From NCBI GenBank assembly GCA_034766995.1, contig CM068313.1, positions 5,090,461 to 5,154,460 on the forward strand: a DNA stretch of 64,000 nt, in the 5' to 3' direction. This DNA is from Acanthacorydalis orientalis (taxonomy: Eukaryota > Arthropoda > Insecta > Megaloptera > Corydalidae). Below are positions 43,652-55,255 of this stretch, piece after piece. Positions within the stretch are counted from its first letter, which is position 1. Each line of letters starts with the position of its first letter. Below the pieces are notes generated by a model. It was not told where the DNA came from, ran no database searches, and was given only the letters and a program-made list of their open reading frames with translations. The position numbers and the translations under genes are program-made.

Positions 43652-44748
43652 AAGTAATTAATATCTTAGAAAATAGTAATTTTATTAAATGAATTTAAAA
43701 ATAAGAATAGAAAATAATAATTGAGTTATACATTTTTGAATAAATCGCTAAAAATATATTTATTGATGTAAAAATTTTTGTGAACGGTTAAAAAAAACAT
43801 CCATGAATTGAAATCACTTGTGTAAGAATGATATTGTTTATTGAGAAAGAAGAAATAATTGTATGAAACTACACTTTATTTAAATAGATTACAAATCATG
43901 AAAATCAATTACCAGTTAAATGAATCAAATAATTATAATATTCTATGACAGATGTCTTAAGAATATGAATTGAGAAATTCTTAACTGCTTGAAAAATAAA
44001 TTACATTTTAAGAAACATTATATTACTTCAAGTATATTATCAGTATTTTATTATTATGAAAAATATTGAATAATCAAAGAAATAATTAATTGAATAAAGA
44101 TATTTTATTTTCATTGAAATCAATAATTGTTCTGAAAGGCATTTGGGCAGAAAATGTAAATAAAAAAATTAAAATATGCCATAACATACATTTCAAAATA
44201 GTGAATGGAAAAAGCACAAATGATTCTGAAAGTAATTAATATACTGCCATAAATCTGGAGTGTAATATTATATTCACATGACACCAATTTTTATGAGTGG
44301 CGAAATAAAATTAATAGTTAAGATAGAGTAGAATGAACTAATCTTTTAACTGAGATGTTCACTGAAATACAAAAACATTTTAAAATGTATAATGAGAAGT
44401 AAGAGAATATGCAAATTCAAATGAAATTAGAAAGAATAAATTTATGATAGTATTAAGAGTTAACAACTTTAACATTATTATAATAACTTTAATATAAAGT
44501 TATAACAAAAATTACAATAATAAAAGATAAGATTGATATTGTTTACGATTAATTAAATAAATATAATTTAGGAAAAAATAATATTCTTTCTATAAATAAA
44601 AAAAAATCTATCGTAAAATTTTCATAAAAAAATTTTTTTTTTCGTTTAAACAACATCTTAGTAACACTGCTTCCCCCGATGCACTTTACAGGTAGTACAT
44701 TAACCATTTCCATTCTCAATCATTCCCGATATTTCATGAATCATTACC
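43649..44748. other. very AT-rich stretch without a recognisable gene
   Basis: Long runs of A and T. Nothing recognised. Confidence 0.55.
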
Positions 44749-44857
44749 GATTATAAGCCTTGGCGATAAGCAAAACCAGGGAGCGAAGCGAGCTGGGAAG
44801 GAGTCCCCCCCAGGTGTCGGTGAGCGTAGTGAGTAGTGGGCAGAGCTCTCTGGTATA
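44749..44857 (+). repeat. GC-rich repeat G, copy C
   Basis: GATTATAAGCCTTGGCGATA, GGGAGCGAAGCGAGCTGGG, GGAGTCCCCCCCAGG, GGTGAGCGTAGTGAGTAGTG and GGGCAGAGCTCTCTGGTAT. It is the longest of the three copies. Confidence 0.75.
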
Positions 44858-47201
44858 TTAAAAACTGATCGATAGAGAATCAATTTTTTTAAAAAAAAGA
44901 TAAAAAAATACACAGATATAAAAATAAATAATGAAATCAGCAAGTAGTATTTAAATATTTAGAGATATATTTGAATTCAAAACCTATGATAGAAATTAAG
45001 ATATACATTGAAAAATGGTAGTCAAACCAGTCTAGAAAGGATGAAAATTGTTACAAATTAAATATAAATCTATGCAATATCAGCAACAAATTCTATTAGA
45101 TTATATATGATAATGTAATAAGTAAATATTATTATTTGACAGTAAAATTTGTAGAAGAGAAGAAGTTTATATAGAAATTTGAAATTAAATTTTTAATGAT
45201 TCAATTTTAAGATTTAATTTATATATATATATATATATATATTCAGAGTAGTAAAGATATCCATCAAAGAATAAGCAAAATAAATGTTATATTACAAGAC
45301 ATATAAAATAAGATTGTTGAACTTGATACATAGAAAATGCAATAAAAATAAATCAAGAATTGAAGCATTAAAAAAAACTGCTATTCAAATAAGACTGGGT
45401 AACAGAAGAAAAATGATGTAATAATATTAAGAAAATAATAAATAAAAACAGAAAAACAACAAATGATGAATGCTCTAGATATATTCAAGATGATGCTCTA
45501 TATGTACAGCAGATATATTAAATCGTTATCTTCCTCTCGCAGATACATTACAATGTAGTTGTTTTATAAAGTCGTGCATTTCATTATAGTTGTTATGATA
45601 TCAGTATCATAATTTTTCATGAAAATTTCGCGTAACTTTGGGAGTCATCGTTAATAACAATTTAATAGAAAATCTCTAAAGATTTGTTTCAAATTTTTTT
45701 GTCCATTTTTTTAAATTTCACGGAATATTGTTTTATATGTATATATAGATACATAGAGAGAGAGAGAGATTATATGTACGGTTTATTTTCTCAGTTTTCT
45801 TCAGCTATACACTGATCGTAGCAAAACAGGAGTAAAATATTAATAGATTCATTTAAAGAAGAAAATATAGTTTTCTGTTTTGGTTAGTACGTGTCTGTGT
45901 TTTTCTGGAATACAGTAAATAATAATATGCGACATTGAACAGCTCAACAGGGAGTTCACTAGTATTCAATAATTCATATATAAAAATATATTCTTTTACA
46001 TACAATAATACACGATTGTATCCAGAAACGAACCACTGATACTATTTGAACCTAATTGGTACTATTTTCAATTATGCACATAATTTTTGATGAACACATT
46101 ATTTAAAAATACATATCCATCGTTTGAAATGCATCACCAACCTGGTACCACCTACACACACTTCTAAATATATAACATACCACGATTATCGTTTTCGATT
46201 ACTGAAATTTCTATTCATATATATATTCTAAAAGCACTAGATAATAAACCGAAAAAAATTATCCATTACGTTACAACAAACACGTTCCGAGAAATATGTC
46301 GAAAAAAAGTGTATCCAACTTTTATGTAAATTGCCTTTTTATGACGTTGCGTTACGTAACACGCGGATTCACCTCGTATATTTTAATGGAATCCGCGGCG
46401 CTCGGTCTGATTTAATAACTGCAACTTTTGACGATTATTATTTAGTTTTATGACATCAATATAAATAATATAATATTACCGGTACGCGTGTGGCTGTGTC
46501 CGCTTAATCCGTAACACTATTTGAAATATAACATGTTTTTTTAAGTAAACTTATTAATAAATCATTCAAATGCGTTTGTTTCTAAATAGGTTCATTCTTT
46601 GTCAGAGAAGTGGTTAGAGTGAAATTGTGTGTGTTTCTGTGTTAATGTTTTTCTATACTACTTGACATGTAATGTATATTTAGTTTTATAGATGAACATG
46701 CTAGTTTTAATGAAAAAATACTTCAAACAGTCTTCGTTTCAAATAAATCTACTTTATATCTACATAAATCAATTTTTTATTCAAACAAAATTTAAATCAA
46801 GTGGAAAGATTTAGAGAAAAAAACGAATAAGTGAATAAAATATATAGTGAATGAAATATTAAGTGAATAAAATATTTTCAATAACTTGCTTATCAGTTTT
46901 ACACTGTGTTTTCTTTATCAAACTACGTTTCAGTATAAAATAAAAAACATGTTCTCTTTTCTAAACATACGATTGTTTCTTGAAATAAAAATCAAGATTA
47001 ATACAACATAAAATTCAATTTTAATTCTTGAATGAATATTTTCAAAATTGATAGATAAAATGCTTTAAATATGCACTTAATTCATGAAGCAATTTTGTAC
47101 ACGCACAAGTATGAAAACTTGAACTAAAGCCGACATTCCAGCCTTGATCTACCATGAAGGATGAATCTTTGTCTTGGTATGACCAATTGTGCACAAAGGC
47201 G

Positions 47202-47203
<2 letters not shown>
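44858..47203. other. long AT-rich stretch without a recognisable gene
   Basis: Contains a TA run (45218-45242), a GA run (45755-45769) and a GC-richer single-copy island at about 46330-46510. No gene or transposon terminus recognised. Confidence 0.5.

Positions 47204-47265
<62 letters not shown>
47204..47265. repeat. (TA)n microsatellite
   Basis: About 61 bases, uninterrupted. Confidence 0.95.
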
Positions 47266-47267
<2 letters not shown>

Positions 47268-47854
47268 GCACATAAATATTATTGAACAGGTACTTCTAAA
47301 TGTATATAGAACAAAGGACCAGCGAAGGACTGGCATTCTCTGCACATGCCTTATCATAAATTCATAACAATTAATTTTCACATTGAAAACAGTTCTAAGT
47401 CAGCATTATATTCGCAAGCACACACACACACACACATTTGTAAATTTTCTTGTGTGGTACAAGAAATTGTCGTACATGGAGAACGTGTTTAATGAGAAAT
47501 AATATGGATATTCATGTGACAAATTAACAACATTTACGTATTTTAATCTCTTTATGCATACATAAGTACACATTGTTACGGAAAACATTTCTTGGAATGT
47601 AATTTACATACCCAATATAAATTATAAATTTATATAAACAACTTGACTGGCGTGTTACACGTACACCGCAGAGGATACATGCATGCGTTTGAAAGGGATG
47701 TTGGGTTTGTATTGACTTGTTGCGGAAGGAAATCATAATTATATTTATACATTTGTGTGTGTGTGTATATATATATCCATATACAATGAGTCTGTTATAA
47801 ATATAATGCAAACAATTTAGGAACAATGTTAGAAATATAATCATGGCCTTTTTC
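47266..47854. other. stretch without a recognisable gene
   Basis: An AC run at 47418-47435 and GT/TA runs near 47753-47775. Nothing else. Confidence 0.5.
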
Positions 47855-48985
47855 TAAATATTTGTTCTAATAGAAGCTTTGGACTGGAAAATATGCAATG
47901 ACGACGTCGATGACATCTTCATTCGATGAGAATTTCTTCCTATCGAGGCAAACTTTCAAGTTTGAGAAGAGAAAAAAGTCGTACGGAACCAAGTCTGGAG
48001 GAAAGGGTGGACGAGGAATCAATTCGAAGCTTAATTCGTGAAAATTTTCCATTGCGACAGTTGATTCGTAGGACGGCGCATTTTCCTGGTGAGAAAGTAC
48101 TTTTTTGTACGCTAATCTTGGCCGTTTTTGTTTCAACTCTTCTATCAAATTGTGCAATTATGTTGCATAATTGGCTCTTGTTATAATTTTTCTCTTCGTG
48201 AAGTATTCGACCAGGATGATTCCTTGGAAATCCCAAAAAACAGTGGCCATCACCTTTCTCAGCCGACAAAACTGTCTTCGCCTTCTTCGGCGCACATTCA
48301 CCAGTCGTTATCCACTGTTTTGGATACTGCTTCGGCCCATATCTGTAGTAGTAGATCCACGTTTCATCCACGGCGACGAATCAATTCAAAAACACCTGCA
48401 GATCGCAATTAAACATCACCAAACATTGAATTGAAATGTCCTTTTGTGAGAGTTTTTGACGGACAGTCAACAATCGCGACACCTATCTAACACATAGCTT
48501 TTCCATTTTCATGCAGGATATTGTGCACTCATCCAGTTGAGATACCTAAAATCTCAGAAACCTCACGCATTTTCACTCGGCGGTCTTCCATAACGATACC
48601 ATTGATTTTTTCAACGATATCCATTGTGGTGTCCTTAACTGGGCGTCCAGAGCGCGCTTCATGTTCAGTGATTGTTCGGCCACCTTTAAACTCATTTTTC
48701 CATAAATAACCAGTCTTTAACTCTGATGCAGAGTCCTCATGTGGGCAACCGCCCACTTTTTCAAATATTTTTTTTACCACTGCACGGAACTTATTTTTTT
48801 TCATTTTTGCAACAACCGCTACAATGCTTGTTTCAAACATCTGTAGAACGTGAACAGCGCATCGCTTGTGGCTGAAATTTCGCCTAAACTAGTTTGAAAA
48901 GTGACGCTTAATAACCGCGACGTTACCAAATGGATGATGGTGCCACAACAGAGAAATTTATCAAACATATCAAACGACCCTCGTA
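47855..48985 (-). mobile_element. mauritiana-like mariner, nearly full length
   Basis: The 5' terminus, read minus from about 48985, is TACGAGGGTCGTTTGATATG, with an AAACTAGTTTAGGCGAAATT leader shared with the copy at 61795-62555. The left (3') end is truncated inside the transposase tail, so no second terminal repeat is present. Confidence 0.85.
47868..48840 (-). pseudogene. mauritiana-like mariner transposase, frameshifted
   Basis: Blocks on the minus strand, in order: MKKNKFRAVVKKIFEK and EFKGGRTITEHEARSGRP (first HTH and linker), VEKINGIVMEDRRVKMREVS (second HTH), a frame-broken VHNILHE segment, VDETWIYYY (first catalytic D), GECAPKKAKTVLSAEK, IEELKQKRPRLAYKKVL, HQENAPSYESTVAMENFHEL and PPDLVPYDFFLFSNLK (third D), then KKFSSNEDVIDVVIAYF. 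The second catalytic position, normally D in HQDNAP, is E here, and the spacing to the third D fits DD34D. Several frameshifts and stops lie between the blocks, and the C-terminal tail is missing after YFPVQSFY. It would be about 340 residues if whole. Confidence 0.88.
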
Positions 48986-49997
48986 TACGGAAAATAATTT
49001 TCATACTAATTATTTTATAATACATTAAAATATTAATTTAAATTTTCAGTTCAAGATCAGTTAAAGAGTACAAATTAATTGTTAAATAATTAGATTTTTT
49101 ATAAAAAAAACAAGTGGATACTTTTGTCTATTCTTCATATTATAATGAGACATATAAGAAGGTCGAATATTTAATTGAGTAAAAGTGGATACATTTTCTC
49201 AGAATTATAAACAGTCGCACTGAATGTAAATTAAAATAAATCAGTGTGCGACACCGCATTCTTTACTTAATTTCTCTCAACCATTAATCGAAAGGACGCA
49301 CGTACATGTGCACAAAAGAAATATTTTCCTTTATCTCATCGAATATTACAGCAATTATTTCCATCAAATGGATATTTAATCGTCGATTCGGAAATATTTC
49401 GTACATGGTACAGAATCAATTCTCTCAATATAAAAAAAATAATACCCGCAGAAAACACATCATTCAAAAACAGTTGTAATGTACCAACATCGTCCGTAAC
49501 TGAAAACCTGCAGACGTGTACGTTTATATAAGTAATTAACTGAATACAATTATTAACGCTCTGTCGAACGCAGATACATTATTGATGATATATTGTGTTA
49601 CGTAACATAATTCAACAGACCGCTACTAAGAATAATACCTGTGAAGTGTGTTGTGTTCCATTATTGACAGGTTCAGGAACGACGCCGATCGTTATCCGGT
49701 AATCAATATTTATCTGCAATATGTGTACGGACCGAACAAGCCTTTTTGAAAAGATATTCCGGATTTAACAACATGTGTAACTATTGATTTATGTGACACA
49801 GATCGTTGTATATGGGGATAAAGTAGGAAAAAAAATTGAAAAATATTCGCATACGGTGTGGTAATTTTATTGATGCACACTAGTCAGAAAAACGAATTTC
49901 AATCAGTTTTTTTTCCAATTATTACACTTTTTTAAATTTTTGAGTTATTTTGTATTAGATTAATTACTAATCGTCATACAATTTAGGTACTGTAGCA
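48986..49997. other. stretch without a recognisable gene
   Basis: 49560-49790 is GC-richer and looks single-copy. Nothing coding recognised. Confidence 0.45.
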
Positions 49998-50080
49998 TAA
50001 ATGATTGATTATTGATCATTTCTGATTGTTAATCATCTATATTTCAATCCTCTGAGTATTAAGGCATAGAAATTTAAGAT
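49998..50080 (+). repeat. dispersed repeat D, 3' part
   Basis: AATGATTGATTATTGATCAT, then CAATCCTCTGAGTATTAAGG and CATAGAAAT. Confidence 0.55.
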
Positions 50081-50152
50081 ATTTCTTTATTTTAAAGCGT
50101 TTCAGGTCTCAAAATTTCCTAAAATTGTTTTGTTTTCTGATTTTATGATTCT

Positions 50153-50260
50153 TTAACCTCTTAAGCGTTTTGTTTTATTTTGAGAATGTGCACTGGTGTG
50201 TTTAATTATTTCTGGGCGATGAAAAGCATATTCGACGAAAATACAGTAAATTCACTTGCT
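50153..50260 (+). repeat. repeat K, copy 2 (TTAA-bounded)
   Basis: TTAACCTCTTAAGCGTTTTG, TATTTTGAGAATGTG and TTCGACGAAAATACAGTAAA. Same length as copy 1 at 30194. Confidence 0.8.
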
Positions 50261-51932
50261 GTAGTAAAACCCTTGTAGTGTAAAATTTTAAATGCATTTT
50301 TCTCGAAAGGTCATTTTCAAACTAGTATGCAAAATTTCATAAAAAATCGACATCTTCCAAAATCGACTTTTTTTCATATAAAATCGAATTTTGGTTAGAA
50401 AATAATATGGTTGAATAATTTTTAATAAATAATTTGGTTAAAATCGAATTTTACAACTTAGAACGAATTTTATTTACAGAAAGAACTCTGATGTGGCTCA
50501 ATAATTATTTTTTTTATCAAAAATTTGTATTATCATCATTTTGTGTAATTTTCTTTCGGAATATATTTACAAATTGATAAAGTATTCATTAAAAAAATTA
50601 CTAACCAAAATTTTACGGTTTATTAAAAAAAAATTTCTCTCCTTTTTTAGACTGTTTGACCAAATAGTACATTTTTCAGCCAACACTTCATTAAAACTTC
50701 TTCCATATAATGTTTCTACTTGCTTGGAGTGAAAAAATTAAATTTTAATCAGAAACTTCCCTTTAAGTACGAAAAAAAACCTTTTTTCCCATTTTTTAAA
50801 TCTCGTGAGAAAATTAAAAATGGTTAAAAATAGACTGTCTATTTAAAAAAAATGCAATTTTTGCTTGAAAATGATTAAATTTAGCAAAAATATAGATTGA
50901 TTACATGAATCTGATGAATAAAATTGAGTTTTTTTGAAATGAAATAAATTTTTTTTACAAGGAAACCTGGTGTAGCTTAAAAATAATATTTCCCCTTTTA
51001 TATTTACTGTTCATATCTGAAATTCAAGAAACATTCTAGAGAGGATTGATATTTTAAGACTTTTTGATTTTTCCGAATATTTATATAAGTTTGATAAGAA
51101 AAAATCAAAAATCTGTGAATGTATTGAAATAATCACGAATCAAGTGTTTAGTGTCAAAAAATAAAACTAAATAAACTTTTTGATTAGTATTTTGTTTATA
51201 TTTTTCTTATGGACAAAATTTAGTGGAAAACATGCAAAAAAAGTATTTTTATTGATGTAATTTGCTATTAGTCACCATTGATATTTAAAAGATGTTAATG
51301 ACTATGATTACTTGTTTAAAAATTTATAATAGATATGTATTGCATACATATTCTTTAAAATGTCAAAATCATTAAATGTCATGTAATAAAATACTAAAAT
51401 TTAAAAACAATAATACCTCTAATTACCGTCGTCAGTTCGTGTTTACAAAGAATAACATTGAAATATAAGAGAATCGACGTTGATTAAGAATTTCACTCGA
51501 CTAGAACTAAAAATAGTGATAAATATAAAAAAAAACTTATATACGAAACATACATAAAAACATGTTTCTTCGTACAGTCGAGACTTAATGATACAGTCTA
51601 TGAGTATGTATTTAAAAAAAACGTACTGCAAATATGCACATTGAACACGTGAAACAATAGGAGTTCTCAAGAAGGCGAGACCTTGAGAATATATTTACAT
51701 TGCAATGACCATAGTGAAATGACCGTATTATTTCTCTTCCTGCAGAAATTCATTTCTAAACAAATCATGTATTCATATACGTGCTTGTCTTGTGTGTATT
51801 TGTCTGTTTGTTTTTTTTTAGAAAGTGTATTGTTGTGTATAAAAAACTAATCAACGTGACAACAAAAATTGTAACACACGCACTGTTAACTATTTTATTA
51901 CAGTCTTCTCTAATATCAATTCTTATAGGAGT
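50261..51932. other. AT-rich stretch without a recognisable gene
   Basis: Repeated AAATCGAATTTT-type words between 50350 and 50480, with weakly similar stretches to about 50990, suggest a worn repeat. No unit was defined. The frames at 50541-50732 and 51443-51670 are unrecognised. Confidence 0.45.
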
Positions 51933-51983
51933 GTATATATATATATACACTCACATATATATATACTATATATATATATACAC

Positions 51984-52024
<41 letters not shown>
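51933..52024. repeat. TA-rich microsatellite cluster
   Basis: Several TA runs broken by ACACTCAC and ACACAC. The longest (51987-52024) abuts the Tc1-like end at 52027. Confidence 0.92.
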
Positions 52025-52026
<2 letters not shown>

Positions 52027-52520
52027 TCAGTGGCTAGCAAAAGTATTCAAACAGTTGTCAATTTTAAACAAAATTCTAATTTTCTCTTTAAATTAAAGGC
52101 GTTTTTTTAAAAAAAATCACGATTTTTTTTACTTAAACCTATTATGTTTCGCTCATAATTACAAATTTAATTTTCATTAATACACTTTTCCAGGGAACTA
52201 AAAAATATGCAACGGAAAAGTATTCAAATAATTGATAAATAACCATCAAAATGTAATGTAATTTTTAGATTAATATTGTGTAGGTTTTCCATTAGCATTG
52301 ATTGCAGCTAGAAATAATTCTGGAATAGTTTTAATTAAATTTTGTACGTGTTCAGGCGTTATTTTGCTCCATTCTTCTAAAAGTATCCTTTTTAGCTGTA
52401 GTTTATTGGAAATGTTATGTTTTTTGAAAAGCTCTTCCATAAGGGCCCTAAGATTTTCTATTGGGTTCATGTCTGATGAGTGATTGAAGAGGAGTTTACA
52501 GTGCATGTTGACCACACTTT
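52025..52520 (-). mobile_element. Tc1-like transposon relic, 3' part
   Basis: The outer end CAGTGGCTAGCAAAAGTATT at 52027 has the CAGTG...CAAAAGTATTC form of Tc1-like terminal repeats, and a second GGAAAAGTATTCAAA copy occurs near 52213-52227, as in Tc1-type elements with doubled binding sites. The transposase 3' end lies inside. Everything upstream of the third catalytic motif is lost. Confidence 0.8.
52270..52505 (-). pseudogene. Tc1-like transposase C-terminus
   Basis: The frame reads HSSDMNPIENLRALMEELFK, then KHNISNKLQLKRILLEEWSK and ITPEHVQNLIKTIPELFLAA, ending NANGKPTQY-stop. SPDLNPIENLW with its glutamate is the third catalytic motif of DD34E Tc1-like transposases, and KITPEHVQNLI...INANGKPTQY is their C-terminal tail. 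The E of PIEN is kept, while the usual W after NL is replaced (NLRAL). About 75 residues of an expected ~340 remain, without a frameshift in this part. Upstream the frame runs into AT-rich non-transposon sequence. Confidence 0.85.
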
Positions 52521-52859
52521 CTCTATTAATACTACAGGGCTTCCAGAAATATAAAAAAAATAAAAAGAAAAATATAAAAAAATATAAAATTCCAAAAATA
52601 TAAAAAGAATCCAAAATATAAAAGGAACGTTAAAAAAATCGAAAAGTAAGACACTTCTTTAAGCATCCATTACTACAACTATAATTTTAAACTGAAAAAA
52701 CTATTCAGATTGAATTCTAGTTCATTTAAAATAATTTATAAATGTTTTTATAATTAGAGATTATTATGTCTTGAAATAGATTATTTTTTCTTTGAAAAGC
52801 AACAACTTTATTAAGCAAATAGACAGAAATATCTGACTTATTTATATATCATTTTTACT

Positions 52860-52861
<2 letters not shown>
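52521..52861. other. A-rich low-complexity stretch
   Basis: 52545-52630 consists of repeated ATATAAAAA-type words. No gene. Confidence 0.7.

Positions 52862-52894
<33 letters not shown>
52862..52894. repeat. (TA)n microsatellite
   Basis: 33 bases. Confidence 0.95.
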
Positions 52895-52899
<5 letters not shown>

Positions 52900-53408
52900 A
52901 TGTATCAATTTATTATTAGTTTCGTCATTGTTAATATTTTATTATTCGCACAATAGATGATTTAACCTCAATAAAGGTCAAGTTATGATAGATAACGTAT
53001 TAAAAAACTCACTGTTTGCTGTATACAGAATCAGAAGATATCAAATTTATGTCTGTGTGTATATGGATAATTTTTTTTTTATTTAGTGATATCAAAATTA
53101 TGTGTTATGACACATTGATATTTCAATACATGATTTAATACATTTAACATATGATTTATTGTAATGTGTATTAATCGAAAAGTTCAGTTTCTGTGAACTA
53201 CAGTTGAGTGTTCCTTTCTTTTTGTTTCTAATTAATCGAACTGCGGTTGGGTTTTCAGTAATATCGGTTTTATGAATTAATTGTAATTATATGTATTTGT
53301 TTAAAAGTTTTATTTCAAGGTTTGCGGTCAGTATTGAATGGATTTGATTTTGAAACAAACTGATTTATTTGTTTGATTTAATTATGATTCGAGAAAACAG
53401 TGGTCGAA
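52895..53408. other. AT-rich stretch without a recognisable gene
   Basis: Nothing recognised. Confidence 0.5.
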
Positions 53409-53547
53409 TTAGGTTTGGTAGAAAAATAATTGCGGTTTATGATCTTCAAATTCATATACACTTTTTTCTTTTTTGATTTTCCTAGCTGTTTCAAAAGATG
53501 CAGAACTGTCCGACACAACAGAAGGACGTCCGCGACCTTATTCATTG

Positions 53548-54085
53548 TTATGTATCCACCATAACTAATGTACATGTTTATAAACAAACTATCACATTCC
53601 CGTCATGATTCATCTGTTCACACACTTAAATAAAGTATAGTGTTTTATAATATACAAGACAATATATAAAGTATCCACTCTAACTAACGTTTTTTAACTT
53701 ATCTGTTAATTATATACAAACTATCATATTCCTGCAGTGATCTGAGTTATATATTCATCCTAACTAATGTACTTATCACATTACTGTCGTTATCTGAGTT
53801 ATGTATCCACCCTAATTAATAGACTTTAACTTATTTGTGTTTATATAATGTTAATTATATACAAACCATTACTTTAACTTATTTATAATTATGAAAATTT
53901 ATTATATACAAACTATCAGATTTCTGTCCTAATCCCTCTGGTCACACACTTAAATAAATTCAATATTTTATTATATACAACACAGTACAGTTAAAAACTC
54001 AAATATATAAATTATCATATTCCTGACATGATCCCGCAGGTCACATCCTTAAATAAAATACAGTATTTTATTATACAAAGGACAT
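53548..54085. repeat. degenerate tandem/interspersed array, two units
   Basis: Unit R1 (ACAAACTATCA, ATTCCTG, GGTCACAC, CTTAAATAAA, TATTTTATTATA) occurs near 53585, 53905 and 54005. Unit R2 (GAGTTATGTATCCACCCTAA, CTAATGTAC) occurs near 53550, 53670, 53737 and 53790. Confidence 0.75.
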
Positions 54086-54115
54086 TATATAAACAGAAGT
54101 TAAAAGATCGCACAA

Positions 54116-54346
54116 CCCCGGTTTTTTGAAAATTTTTCCCGGAAAAACTCGCATGGACAATAATAAAAATTTCCAAAACACAACACACCACTCACAATTC
54201 CTTAAAGCGGATAACTACCGGCAACGGTAAGTGCACCGCATCAAATTCATGTAACAAATCGGCCACACAGGCCCTGTACGATATTTCAGGCCCTGTACGA
54301 TATTTATTATCAATAAAATTTATTTTATTTTATTTTATTTATTTTT
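54116..54346 (+). mobile_element. short retroposon (family S), copy 2
   Basis: Flanked by a perfect 9-base duplication ATCGCACAA (54107-54115 and 54347-54355). Head CCCGGTTTTTTGAAAATTTT, tail TATCAATAAAATT plus (TTTTA)n. It matches copy 1 at 40658 across head, ACCACT...CAATT, the GCGG...CCGGCAAC block and tail. It holds an internal duplication of CAGGCCCTGTACGATATTT. No open frame. Confidence 0.85.
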
Positions 54347-54845
54347 ATCGCACAATCCAGTCAAGTAATAGAACGCGTAGTGGTTATATTCATTACCTTT
54401 TCATTTTCATATGGAAGCTTTGGTGTTAAAAAATAATTTGAAAGCAATGATTCAATAAGAGAATTTTCATACTCAATTTGATTGCTTTGAAATGAAACTA
54501 CAACTTTAGATGCAAAATTTGGATTATCGTCAATTTTTCTTAAAATAATTTGACTTCTTATGGTCATATCATAGCTGTGTTTAACGAAACGCAGTAATAA
54601 ATACAGTAATGGTAAACGCAGTAATGGTAAAAAAGTTTCAGAAACTAGTTAAACGTTTTTGTCTATTTCTCCACAGGGTAAAATTTGAATTATTTTTGTT
54701 GATTTGTGATATCTGAACTTGTAGCGATAATTAGTTATAAGCATACTTAAAATCATTGTAACAATCAAACTATAATAGTAAATGACTATTTGTGTTCATC
54801 ATTTCAAATCTGTAGCTTTTATGTTATTCACTTATTAAAATATAA

Positions 54846-54849
<4 letters not shown>

Positions 54850-54889
<40 letters not shown>
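54850..54889. repeat. (TA)n microsatellite at insert border
   Basis: 40 bases of TA at the junction of the nested insert and the mariner 5' part. Confidence 0.95.
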
Positions 54890-54893
<4 letters not shown>

Positions 54894-55255
54894 ACATCAT
54901 CTTCAAGGCTCTCATCCTCAGCACGAAATTTTTAGAACCACCAATGCATCGTACGTTTTTTAACAGTTCCTGCACTAAAGATATCGTTAATTTATGTGCA
55001 GTTTCTGTTGCTTTACCAACCCGTTCTGAACTCATAAAAAAATACTTTTATTTGCTACTTTTCCATCTTTAATTCATTAGTCCAATTTCAAGCAAAATGA
55101 ATAATAAAATCAAAGCCGATTTTACCAAAGTACAGACCAAATACTGTACTTTAAAATGAGGTTTACATGAATACGATGAAATTACACTTTCATTGAAAAA
55201 AGTTATGGTTAGAATTCAGAAAACAAGAACAGCAATTATTTTCCTACCAACCTAA

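Larger units (their letters stand above)
53546..54889. mobile_element. ~1.34 kb insertion inside the mariner
   Basis: Bounded by the two halves of the mariner linker. It consists of a degenerate tandem array (left), the family S retroposon, a 68-codon unrecognised frame (54361-54567, minus) and a TA array at its right border. Neither terminal inverted repeats nor a target duplication could be fixed, so its class is unknown. Confidence 0.55.
53465..55035 (-). pseudogene. mariner transposase N-terminus split by insertion
   Basis: Right piece (54893-55035, minus, slightly frame-broken): ATETAHK, NDIFSAGTVKKRTMHWWF and KFRAEDESLEDD, the first HTH and the start of the acidic linker. Left piece (53465-53545): GRGRPSVVSDSSASFETARK, the GRPS part of the linker and the beginning of the second HTH. 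The linker is continuous if the DNA between 53546 and 54889 is taken out, which identifies that DNA as an insertion. No catalytic residues remain. Confidence 0.78.
53409..55255 (-). mobile_element. mariner with nested insert (host level)
   Basis: Left end TTAGGTTTGGTAGAAAAATA, right end (minus strand) TTAGGTTGGTAGGAAAATAA, the same family as 20449-21242. Both also share the internal AAATTCATATACA segment near the left end and the TACATGAATACG leader near the right. The 5' leader and HTH region are at the right. The transposase is then interrupted at 54889 and resumes near 53545. The catalytic domain is deleted. Confidence 0.82.

Noticed and set aside
47926..48434. Plus-strand frames of 86-94 codons
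   Set aside because: Antisense of the mauritiana-like mariner transposase.
54361..54567. 68-codon minus-strand frame inside the nested insert
   Set aside because: No transposase or other domain recognised; too short to name as the insert's gene.
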